From Buxus sempervirens (lineage: Eukaryota > Streptophyta > Magnoliopsida > Buxales > Buxaceae), in contig OX387187.1 in the NCBI GenBank assembly GCA_947561395.2, forward strand, positions 23,851,829 to 23,915,828: a DNA stretch of 64,000 bases. Reading direction: 5' to 3'. The notes under the pieces were generated by a model that had not been told where the DNA came from, made no database searches, and saw only the letters and a list, made by a program, of their open reading frames with translations. This document shows, piece by piece, positions 12,408-22,875 of this stretch; positions within the stretch are counted from its first letter, which is position 1, and each line of letters starts with the position of its first letter. A program made the translations under genes and the position numbers.

Positions 12408-12620
12408 TGCTTGGTGGCAGAGATTATTACCTGCTTGGTGGCAGAGATTATTACCTGCTTGGTGGTAGAGATAACCCGTTTGGTGACGGAGACCCAATTT
12501 GCTTGGTGGCAGAGATAACCCGCTTGGTGGCGGAGACCCAATCTGCTTGGTGGCAGAGATTACCCGCTTGGTGGTGGAGACATTACGCGCTTGGTGCCGG
12601 AGACATTACCTCATGCGGGA
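12408..12620 (+). repeat. Tandem GCTTGGTGGCAGAGAT repeats in LTR G
   Basis: Eight or more copies of a 25-27 bp unit built on CTTGGTGGCAGAGATTACC with variants (TGGTGGCGGAGACCC, TGGTGCCGGAGACATT). It degenerates downstream to about 12900. It sits in the LTR intron, at the place where relatives carry other arrays. Confidence 0.85.
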
Positions 12621-13364
12621 GAGATTAATTACCTCCTGTGGGGCAGATGTATTTCCGATGGATTGCATCCTATATGAGAGATACCTCATGTGGGGGAGAT
12701 GTGATTATGCGTGATTGCATCCCACATAGAGGATGGGTGTGTGAGTTACCACTGGAAGGTGAGGAAGATATCTCCTACGGTAGAGGTAGATGCTAGGTGT
12801 TCAAATCCTTAGGTAGAGTTATGCTGTCTCCTGCAGGGGGTACCTGTAGTCGTAGAGATGTGCATTCTCCTATGGAGCTTGTGTGGATACTATGTGTTTG
12901 CGTCCTATGGTAGAGATAGGCTACTACCCGAAGGTTGGCTTTGATTACTGATATAATGATTGATTCTCAGGTTGATGGATTGTTTATTTAAAAGGAAATA
13001 TTGAAACGTCATAATTGAACAGAACTGCTATGAATTATGTAAACTGTTAAAATGGGATATTATGGAATCATGAATAAAATGTGGAACTGCTCTTAAGAAG
13101 ACACTAAAGAAAATAAACCAGAAACCATGGGAATGTGAAATATAATACATTGTCCTTTAAATTGAAATGAAATACACATGATTAACTTCCTTTAATTCGG
13201 GCACTGATTCAATGTTTGTTTGTATCGCGATTATTCGTTTATCTTATTGACCGTAAATTACTCGTTATTTTACCGTGCGTGAAACCACTATTATTTTCTA
13301 TATATAAACTGTTTTTCCTCATGCATGTGTTACCTACTGAGATATTCGTATCTCACTCCTACTT

Positions 13365-13381
13365 TATATTCTATTTTTCAG
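13365..13381 (+). other. Predicted 3' splice site in LTR G
   Basis: TTCTATTTTTCAG|GTCATC matches K (TTCTATTTTTTCAG|ATACTC), and on the minus strand I, J and C (each TTTTGTTTTCAG). Confidence 0.55.
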
Positions 13382-14254
13382 GTCATCTTGGAGAGGACGC
13401 CACGGGTTAGACAGATAGTGGGTTGAAGTCTAGAAATTCCATATGAAAAGAGTATGATGATTTTATATAGTTTTATTTATTTTATTGGAATCATAATAGA
13501 TGATTTGGTAGGATATTAAGAGTTAGTTAATTTGTAGTTGCCTTTCATTTGATAAATTGATGTAATAGGAAGATTCAGTTCCAATGAATAATTTAAGCTT
13601 CCTAGCACTCTGATAAAACCTAGTTCTTTATTTCCTTATATTTGAACTGATTGTAATGTACCACAAGTTAATGCCTTGATCTGAGTCAAAATGAAGAAAA
13701 AAAATGAACCGGATTCGGGGCGTTACATGCACTGTGCACTTCAGGAATGATTTACTTGAATATTGTTTTAGATCGGTGGTCGGTTTAGCTCACCCTCTCT
13801 TATTATTTTCTGGGAAATTATTTGAGAATTTACTTTGAGAACTCTATGAAGGAGTAAGCTGGTCCTGAGTGACCCATGTTATGCACTTGAACATGTTGAT
13901 CTATATGTCAGTTTTACATGATGGAACACATTGGGTTGATTTGCTAGTTTTATATTTACTACTGGTTTAGCTTGTCCTGGATCCAGAGTCTAAGCTTAGT
14001 AATGTGATGTATATGTTTTATTGGTGTAATGGCATGGCCATGGAGTGTTGCCACGACCGGTGTAGAGCAACCAGAAACCCTGAGTAGGCCTGGTTGGAAA
14101 GGACGATTCCTACGGGTAGTTGTTGGTCATGTGAGTTTATTTCAGTTGGGATTAATTTAGCGCACTCTGTTATATAGTTATTGTTGTATTCATGTTTTTG
14201 CTTCACTCTAATATTGCGATCTTGTGTTATATATTAACCTTCGGAGATGAGTTA

Positions 14255-17200
14255 TGTAACGCCCCGGATCCAAGTTACGTAGGTAAAATCGTAACTTATC
14301 TCCGAAGGTTAATATATAACCCAGGATAGCAAATCAGAGTGAAGGAAAACATGAATAAATCAATAACTGGATAATCAGAGTGCACTATAACCCAATCTCA
14401 TCAATAAAATACGGTAACCCAAGGCTAACTTACATGAACCAAGCATATACCCGCTGGTGCCGTCCTTACCAGAATCTGAAAACAAAACAAATCAAAAGGA
14501 ATGAGATACGAATATCCCAGTAAGCAGCACATGCATGCTCAAATACAGTTCATCAGTTCTAAAATATGATACAGTTGTAAATCATGCAACAGTAGCGATA
14601 ACACCTCAGTTCCGAATAATCCGAGTAATTCAACAGTAATCCAATCAATCAGTATAAAATACAAAAATAATCCAGTTCAACAATTATATAGGTAACATCA
14701 AATCAACAGTTGATAAGTCACTGCAGGACTCATGAAATAAGACCGTCTTTAACTAGGTAATGCCAGTGCTCACTATGCCACCTCCCGGCTTAGGTGCGAT
14801 ATGCCGAGTACACGATCATCGTCTTATTGCGGGAGAACCCACCCAGTACAGTGATGGGTTGGCATGTACTAATCCAGTCACAGTCCGAGTACACGATAAA
14901 ATGAGGGATAGCCGCAGCCAGCCGAGTACACGATCAGGCCTCACTGAGTACACAGTGGAAACGCGTGCGTGAACAAAGTATTACAACTAGCAAAGAACAA
15001 TCCTTTCCACTAACTAGCTCCTAACATGGATCCATATCGAGCTATGCCCACTAGACTCTAAAACCAAAACCAATCGTGAAATCTAGCAAGCACAACTCAT
15101 CTCAATCTCAATCATATCATCCCGAGTACACGGGGCATCTCTGAGTACACAGAGGTATCAACATCCCAAGTACATGGGGCATCCCCGAGTACACGGAGGT
15201 ATCACAACTACCCAAGTACATGGGCATCACAACCGTCTCTCCAAGTACATGGAGGGAAACAAATTCCAAACCAGAAAACCAATCATTCATATTCAATTTA
15301 AAATTCTCTTTCTGTAGAATCCGCATAAAACCAGTGCAATGTAAAAATTACATAATCATGACAATTCCACTTAATCCACGATGAAATCCAATACCAATAA
15401 TCAAGATTCAATGGTATTCGAAAGATCAGCAAAATATAGGTACAATTCAGTCTAAATAATGAGTTTTACATGTATTGCTTTATAGTTCTTTCAATTCAAA
15501 AATTTACTTTCTAACATCTCCTTTTTATCCTAGCATTGACCTCGTTTGGTTCCTGTAGTTTCCAGAAGTCCAGAATGTCATCCAATAGCCAAAAAGAACC
15601 ATTACATTTATTTTACCAACTCTTTCCATTGTCTTCCATAAAATCCCTTTTAAAGTCTGATTTTAGTAAAAGTGTTGTTTCTAGTTTTAACCGGCAATTC
15701 CGGATGCTAAGATCATAATTCAGCTCTCTAAATAACTCCGATTGGTTTTTCTCATATTAAGCTTAAATAGCAGATTTCTATTGGTATAATTATCCTTAAT
15801 TTTTATAAGGATTAACCTTAGTTCACTCTTAATTAACATAAGTCCTTAAGGTCTTCCCTTAGTATTCCAAATTCATTTAAAAACAACTTATTAATTTCTT
15901 CTTCTAGATTATCTTAATTTCTGCTGATTTTCTCTAACATTTTCCCGACCAAACCCAGCTAAGATCTGAACCTATCAGAAGACCTTCATTTACACCCTAC
16001 TTCAAATTAAAAATGCTCTTAACACCTATATCATTTATAAGATGAACACCTGTTCTAGTAGTGCTAAAACACCTCATTTAATATATCAGACCAGCAAACT
16101 ATTATTCACAAACTGCTATTTGATTATCTCCAAATAACCTTTTATGATTTCCCAAGTTTAGTTTTTATAGAGTAAGAGTGTATGTGCTGGAGAAGTTGAC
16201 AGTTAACTCACCTGGTTTCAGCAACCCAACTCATAGTTTCCAGGTTTTTTCCCAGCACCTCATGAGTATTCAAAGTGAATAGATTTGCCTATCTTTAATT
16301 CCTGTAAGAAGCCCCCCACCTTAGACCCTAAACAGCATATATTTAGCTTCCATAAAAAAAAACACTACAGAAGCTGGCACTGACCTCTGTTAACTTTGCC
16401 AGCAGCCAGTCCCCAGTTCTTTTCCCATGAATCCAACTTATATTTCTTTAATCCTTTGTCTTATATTTCCAGCTCTTAAATTAAACCAACTAAGTACTAC
16501 TATGGTCCTTTACATCTGTGGAAGTACTATTGCTAAACAGCGGCACAAAACTACAAGGATGGACTTGCTGCTGACCTCGAATCAGGTTGGCGCCAAGTGA
16601 AAATACTCAGCGCCAGGTCACCCTTTGCTGCTATATAGTGCGACAATGAAATTGTTTTAAATAAGACTAATTACAAATTCACTATCAAACCTCTTCCAGA
16701 TTAAGCTTAATCCTTCAAACCACTTCAAATTGGCTTTTAGAACAACAACCAGAGTTTTGAACTGTTGAAATCCAGATTTTGTACTCCTCAGCGATCCTAA
16801 GCATACCTGGGCGCTCTATTAAAGTCTAGCAATATCAAGTGCGGCTGGCTCAAGAACTTCAATACTGATCTAATAATTATCTCTCAAACCAAAACTAACA
16901 TAATCCTAATTCCATAAACTAACATTTAACACATATTGGAATTTAATTAATTCATCTACTCAATTAATATAGACTCAGCGCCCCTGCCCTGTTCTTCAAC
17001 TGAAACCTTTCTCCAGCAACCTACTTCCCATTCTAACATGCACTAAATGTAATTCCCTTTATTATCTCATGATTAGCAATTCAATAATCATATGATCAAC
17101 CAGCAACCGTGCTATGAAATTTTAATTGAGTAACATTGCATGTTAGATCAGGTCTAGACGCCAAAATCAGTAAAACAGAGGTTGATTTGATTTCATGTTC

Positions 17201-18013
17201 AAGACAGATTCAAATTTCGGATTAAAGAAACTAAAACAAATTCAATTGTGCTACTTACCTGATAGAAACTAATTCACAAGTCAGAACCTCCTAATTCCTC
17301 CTGAATTCTCTGAAATTTGCCTCCTAAATTGAATTCACGAACAGAACCTAAACAAGTCTCTGCAGAAACCAGATCCTGATCAGATCTACTTGAATCTGTA
17401 TTTCCTTTGATAAATTTAACTAAACAGCGCCTCTTAAACTAATCCTTGCCTGATATTTGAGTCAACATACTAATTTCGCAGCTCCAGAATAGATCTGAAC
17501 ACTACTGCAGAAGTTCTTCAATCTCTCTCGAACAGCCTTCAAACGGCTCCAATTTGAACTCTCAGATAAACAATTTCTCCATTTTGATTTTTCAGACCCT
17601 AGATCACCCCCTCATCTCTCTCTGATCTCAGTTCAGTGCTCGAATGCCAAACCAAACCAACAAACGAAATTCTCCCCCTTTTATAGTTGCTACCCTCTAA
17701 TAATTTAAATCATGATCCCTTACTTCAGCACTCCACCAACTCCCTATACCAGCAACCTAAGTTTTTAATTAATATCTCTTAATTTTCACAACATTAAATC
17801 ATCTTTAACCCTCTAGTTAAAACTAAATAATTCTTCTTACCTTCATAATTAAAGTTCTCAAATTTTGTTCACCCGAGAACCCCAATCGAACCCTTTCAAT
17901 CTCCAATTCCTCTTAATTAATTATTATTATTTATTTATTTATTTATTTATTTTTGGCATTAATTAATTACCAACATAATATTTTTAATTTCATTAAAATT
18001 TTGGGATTTTACA
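14255..18013 (-). mobile_element. Solo LTR I (TGTAACGCCCC superfamily), minus orientation
   Basis: Read on the minus strand it starts TGTAAAATCCCAAAATTTT at 18013 and ends GGATCCGGGGCGTTACA at 14255 (3759 bp). The target duplication AGTTA is perfect (14250-14254, 18014-18018). It carries a TATA box (CTATAAAAGG, about 17681-17690), a donor CAG|GTAAGTAGCAC at 17258 and an acceptor TTTTGTTTTCAG at about 14476, giving a predicted 2.8-kb LTR intron. It is inserted head-to-head in LTR F, so the two related LTRs form a long imperfect palindrome about 14214-14340. No coding region is seen. Confidence 0.88.
14796..15256 (-). repeat. Array with constant AGTACA loop and variable complementary arms in LTR I
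   Basis: At least seven units share the hexamer AGTACA, flanked by arms that change together. Examples are CCCG/CGGG (15121), CTCTG/CAGAG (15139-15154), CCCA/TGGG (two copies), CTCCA/TGGAG (15239-15254) and CACTG/CAGTG (14943-14956). More degenerate units lie at 14796, 14886 and 14929. The array lies in the predicted LTR intron near its acceptor. Confidence 0.8.
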
Positions 18014-18209
18014 AGTTATGGTTTCTCTATGTAAATCGGATCCGGGGCGTTACACATGTTGGAAGCCCTAAAATATTCCAACAATTCTTTTAACTCAAAA
18101 AAATAATAATAAATAAATAAATAAATAAAATGATAAAATACAAACTCATGTTCACCTAACTTGCATACATGCATTCATAGGTGTGTGAATAAGCTATGAA
18201 TTGGTGTTG

Positions 18210-18240
18210 ATATATTTCGTTCTTTTTCTTTCTTAATCCA
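18210..18240 (+). other. Predicted 3' splice site upstream of E gag
   Basis: A pyrimidine tract (TTCGTTCTTTTTCTTTCTT) then AATCCAG|GTACC, 54 bp before the gag ATG. The frame is open from the acceptor into gag. It would receive an LTR leader exon; donors are present in the D- and A-type LTRs. Inferred. Confidence 0.5.
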
Positions 18241-18294
18241 GGTACCAAGATACTTGCAACCATTGCTCTTGTGACCAGATCAAGGGCCTGCACA

Positions 18295-18474
18295 ATGAAT
18301 CCAGCTGAGAATCAAACTAATGATCCTGCTCAAGACTTTGCTCAACTGCAAGAGCAAGTAGTGGGGATCGCCCAACTGCTAGAAAACTTGCTGGCAGCCC
18401 AAGCCCAAGCCTAGAACCAAGCCTCTACCTTTCACCAAGCACCACCGCCAGAACCTCAAATACCAATTCCACCT
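18295..18474 (+). pseudogene. E gag, N-terminal piece
   Basis: It begins MNPAENQTNDPAQDFAQLQE, a helical, Q-rich start like other Tat gags. An in-frame TAG at 18412 replaces a likely CAG (Gln). The frame then runs to the LTR A insertion and resumes at 26629 after one copy of the CACCT duplication. Confidence 0.75.
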
Positions 18475-19867
18475 TGTGAGACATGGAAAATCAATTTAAT
18501 GACTTCCTAATCATCACACAGGATTTGTTAAAACAAGGAGTTGCCACCATTCTTTTTAACTGTGAATGGACACCAAAACCATCAAATCAAATAAAAAAGT
18601 TAAATTAGAGTAAAAATAACTCTATTTTAAAATAAGCCAAAGATGGGTAAGGGGATTAGGTTATGAATAGGGGAAGGTGTTAGGCACCCCTATTCATCCA
18701 CACAAGGTGGTTGCTAGGTATTGTTCATGTTAAAAATAAAGAAAGCTTGCTAATGAAAATCAAATCAAAAGTAAAGAAAAAGTAATAAAACATGTATGGC
18801 TTTTTCTATATGAATGACCCAATTAATTCTAGATCCTCCATATGAATGTGCCATCTCTAGGGTTTTAGGATTGAAAATAATCATCAAAGAAAGTGATTCA
18901 AAAGTCAAAACTTGAATAAACCAACTTTAGGTTAAATCAATGAACTCTTGAAAATCCAGGATAAAAATTAAGGTTATTTAAACAAAACCTTGAAGGAAAA
19001 GACCTGAATTGTTTAGGGTACAGATCTGGATCAGGTCTCTCATTAGTTGAGAAATCTCAACCAGATACACCCAGATTGATGAAAAACATAAAAAAGGGAG
19101 AGTTTGGACCATAGGATCCTCTCTCCAAGGTTAAAATAACTGAGAAATACACCTCATGAAACCCTAGAGGTTATTTTATGGCTTCTAATTTCAGATCTAC
19201 CATATAGATCATGATAGATCCAGAATCTTAGCCTAATATCACAAAAATCAGGAAAACAGTGATGTAGGTCCAATGGTGTGAAAAATCCCAACTGTAGGAG
19301 GAAAAGATGATCTCATGCTATAAACAACATGGATCCATAGGATTCCTGCAGATTTAGAATAAAACCATTAAAACATTAACAGAATAGTAAAAGCAACCAC
19401 ATATCACAGGTTATAACACATAGGGGCCTATCCTACGGATCCACCTATTCTCTTTTCCCCTAGCTCTCTCTTCACGTTTTACGGCTAGAGAGGAGTCTTG
19501 ACGTACTTCGAGATAGGTTTGGTGATACAAACACAATCAATGGCCTTATTCTAAAAAAAGGAAAAGAACAAACTATAGGGTTCTATTCTAAGGATCTACC
19601 TATTCCCCTTTCCCCTAGCTCTCTCTTCACGTTTTACGGCTAGAGAGGAGTCTTGAGGTACTTGGAGGCAGGTTTGGGGATACAAATATAAACTAGGCCT
19701 TATTCTACAGAAATGGAGAAGATTAGACTATTTCTGGAATTAAAAACAGAAAATAAAAGAGAAAAAAGACTTACCTGGATTGAGAAAGCAGAGAAGCAGG
19801 GGTTCCCTTCTTCACTTGGAGCCCTTCAAGCTTCAAATTCTTAGCCATTTGCTTGAGGAGAGGCCCT

Positions 19868-19877
19868 CTATTTATAG
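19868..19877 (-). promoter_or_regulatory. TATA box of LTR A
   Basis: CTATAAATAG on the minus strand, about 95 bp before the donor CCAG|GTAAGTC. The same order occurs in B (TATA 21950-21959, donor mutated to CCCAG|ATAAG). Confidence 0.6.
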
Positions 19878-19899
19878 GCAAACCCAGGGGCATGGTTGG

Positions 19900-22863
19900 T
19901 GTGAGACATGGGAAAAAATCAATCCAGTGACTTTCTGATCATCACACGGGATTCTAAAAAATGGGAGAGTCGCCACCATTCTTTTTAGGTGTGAATGGAC
20001 ACCAAAATCATCACAATAAGTAAAAAGGAAAATCTAGAGTAAAAATAACTCTACTTGAAAATAAAATCCAGAGATGGGTAAGGGGATTAGATTATGAACG
20101 GGGGAAGGTGTTAGGCACCCCCATTCACCCACACAAGGTGGTTGCCAAGTGTTGTTCATGCTCAAAATAAAGAAGGCTTGCTAAAGTAATAAAAAAGGCT
20201 TGGAAAAGATTAAACACATGTATGATTCCTCCACATGAGAAGTCCAATGAATCTTAGACTTTCTTTTATGGATGAATCACTTCTGGGACATCTCCATTTA
20301 AATGAAAATCAAAGCAAAACTTGAACACAAACAAGTTAAGACGAATCCGGAAAATTCGGCAAAAGATGGAGCCATTTGACCATCAATCATTCAAACCAAA
20401 TTCAAATTAAATCAAACAAAATCCATTTGAAAGATTATGGTAAATAGAAGACTCAGGAAAATTTTCAATTATACCCGATTAAAATCCTAAGAGTTATGCC
20501 CACTTGAAATCTACTGTTGAAAATCGGTAAAAGTAACAAGTAGGCAACTTTGGAAATTCATTTGGAAAAATTGGCTCCATATAAATTCGTGAAATTTGGC
20601 ATGAATAAAGTATGTAGGGCCATCTTTAAAATTAAACTAGCCCCATACAAAACTTCATCCGGATGTGCCTTGGGTGACCTCCCGAATAGGCCCCGAAGAT
20701 CACAGATTAGCCCAGAAATGTGCTGTTGAGCAGTTCTGAGTAAATCAGTCACCCACGACACAAATGAAATCAAAAAAATCTGAAACCAATTGGATTTGAA
20801 AGTAGACTCATAAAAGAAAGCACCAAAATCAAAATCACTCAAATCAGACTTAAACCGAACAGATGGTGCCCATTCAAAGTGACAGGTTCAGCAATCTGGC
20901 TTGAACTGTCCTGTCAACTTCGATTGAATGGTGTCAAAAATCCACTTCATAAAAATGGCTGAAATTTTACAGACATAAACTAGACAGTCTCATCTTTCAC
21001 ATGTTTTTAGAATCACTCCAAAATTCATCCGGATGATGAAGTTATGAGTGTCCGAAGTTAGGGTACAGATGCTATTTAGTGTTGCCATTTTTAAGTAAAA
21101 TCAACCCAAAACAGTAATCAAGTGTGTGTAATCCGTGCAATCTAAATCAAAATCATTTGAAAAAGTATTGAAAAACCTCTAGGAAGAAATAGGGCACAAT
21201 TTTGGCTCACCATTCTCTTCGATTGGAGAGAATATGTCAAAAACCTTAAAATGGAGCAAAAATGCCCAAAATCGAGAGGTTAGACCATGAGGTCTTCAAT
21301 TCTCCAAGATAACTTGCTTGAAATCATTTTGAAAATCATTGAGAAATGTCCCAGAACTGTTTAGGGCCATTTATTTCAGATCTATTACAATGAATACGAT
21401 AGATCCGAAATACAAGCCGATTTCGACAAAACGAGTGCTATGTGTGCAAGTGTAAAAATTGCGTCAACATATCATGACATATAGCATTCAAAGCATATCA
21501 ATAAAATGGGTTCTAGAACTAGGGTTCCATTCCCCTTTTCGTCTTCCTTAGTTCTCTCTCCACGTTTTACGGTTTCGAGATAGTCTTGGGGTACTTTGAG
21601 TAGGGAATGGGGTTTCACACAATCATAGGCCATTCAAGAGGGTTTTAAGACTAAGGGTCAATTCCCAGTCTCGTTTCCCCTAGATCCCTCTCACGTTTTC
21701 CGGCTAGAGGGAGTCTCGAGGTACTTTGAGTAGGGAAAAGGGTTTCAAGCACAAAGAGTAGGCCATTATTCTACAGAAAGGTAAAAGAAAGATCTAACCC
21801 TAGAATGTAAAAATAGAAAAATAAAGAAGTTCCAGGCTTATCTGGGTTTCTGGGAGCAATGCGGTAGCGGTTCCCTTCTTCCCTTGGAGCTCTTCAATCT
21901 CCAACTCTTGGCTCTAAAATTCTTGGCCATTTGCTTGAGAAGGGGCCTCCTATTTATAGGCAAAGGCTAGGGTTAGGGGGAACCCTAATGGTAGACACAA
22001 GGAAGTGTCTAGCATTCTCCCACTTAACCCTAAGGTCATTTCTGAGATTTCCACTTCTTAAACAAGGGATAAGACAATAAAAAGTGAAAATTTTCGGAAA
22101 ACCCTAATTTTGAGCAAAACACTTGTATCCGATAACTCAGGTCGGATACAAACAAAACTCTTTGTATCCGACATTATTTGTCTGATACAATAAAGATCTT
22201 TTGTGTATCTGACATTATCTGTCGGATACAATAAAGATGTTTTGTATCCGACATTATCTGTCAGATACAAGGAAAGAAGCCTTTATTCGAATTTTAACAC
22301 AGGCAATACTTATTTACATGTAATATCCTTTTAGTAAATGTCCTCATATTTTTTAATCTCCATTTACTTAAGATATTACATGTAAATAAGCAAACACCCC
22401 CCCCCCCCCAATTTGAATCCATTAAAAATAGTTCCAGACCCAAATTCCAAGTGAATAAAAAGTCAACTTTTCAGGTCAAGGCAAAATTCCAATTTTTCAG
22501 GTCCGGTAAAAAGATTCAACATGTTAATACCAAGGTATTCATCAAGATTTAAAATCTCAAAAAATTCATTTATGCAATAACATTGCTAAAAACCTAATTA
22601 CCGGGAAAAATTATCTTGAAATCTTGCTTTAAAAAATATTTCATTTTCTGGGGTCAAAAGTCAACAAAATTCAACCGGAAAAAGTTTGACTTTGCATAAA
22701 AGATTGAATTCGGGCCTTTTCCTTTGCGGTTTTGGATTCAAATGGATTAAGGATCTCCAACCCAATGCAAAGAATTAAAAATTCCAATAAAATATTTCTC
22801 TCCTTCAAGATTTATCAAAAATCTCCAACCCAACTGTAGACGATTTATCAAAAATCGTCTACA
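19900..22863 (-). mobile_element. Solo LTR B, same family as A
   Basis: Plus strand TGTGAGACATGGG ... AATCGTCTACA, 2964 bp, with the perfect duplication GTTGG (19895-19899, 22864-22868). It shares with A the start, the ATTCTTTTTAGGTGTGAATG motif, repeated TAGCTCTCTCTTCACG-like blocks and the last ~530 bp. It carries four 27-bp palindromes (22124-22269) upstream of a minus-strand TATA (21950-21959). No genes are seen. Confidence 0.88.
22124..22269 (-). repeat. Array of four 27-bp palindromes, LTR B
   Basis: Units at 22124, 22163, 22204 and 22243, each exactly 27 bp, with outer arms TGTATCCG and CGGATACA. Start-to-start spacing is 39, 41 and 39 bp. The first unit has the centre AACTCAGG; the others have CATTATCTG-like centres. 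It lies directly upstream of the minus-strand TATA of B. Confidence 0.9.
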
Positions 22864-22875
22864 GTTGGTCCAAGG

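Larger units (their letters stand above)
1708..13727 (+). mobile_element. Solo LTR G (TGTAACGCCCC superfamily), interrupted by copia element H
   Basis: It starts TATAAAACCCCGAATTTT (TG mutated to TA) and ends GGATTCGGGGCGTTACA. The flanking 5-bp duplication TGCAC is perfect at 1703-1707 and 13728-13732. Without H it is about 2.8 kb. Contents: TATA box near 11157, leader exon, donor near 11387, a tandem repeat field at 12408-12620 and an acceptor TTCTATTTTTCAG ending at 13381. There is no internal region and no coding capacity, so it is a solo LTR or a non-autonomous single-unit element. It is inserted in LTR F. Confidence 0.85.
1..18054 (+). mobile_element. LTR F (TGTAACGCCCC superfamily), probably a solo LTR, 5' end outside window, interrupted by G and I
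   Basis: Non-coding LTR sequence that ends at 18054 with GGATCCGGGGCGTTACA. It aligns in layout with the complete relative K at 58307-60805: TATA box, leader, GTGAGTAGCAC donor, then a GAAACCCTGAGTAGGCC hairpin at about 14068-14096. By comparison with K its start should lie only a few bases before position 1. F material is 1-1707, 13733-14254 and 18019-18054; the rest is the nested G and I insertions. It lies in the 5' leader of the gypsy element E. Its own target duplication cannot be checked because the left edge is missing. No convincing coding region is present. Confidence 0.75.

Noticed and set aside
14030-14110. tRNA or small RNA gene suggested by hairpins
   Set aside because: No cloverleaf or A/B boxes found; hairpins match the LTR array family.
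14255-18054. A 3.8-kb DNA transposon with perfect 17-bp terminal inverted repeats (TGTAACGCCCCGGATCC both ends)
   Set aside because: The duplication AGTTA places the true right edge at 18013. The apparent second terminal repeat is the 3' end of the host LTR F, of the same family in the opposite orientation.
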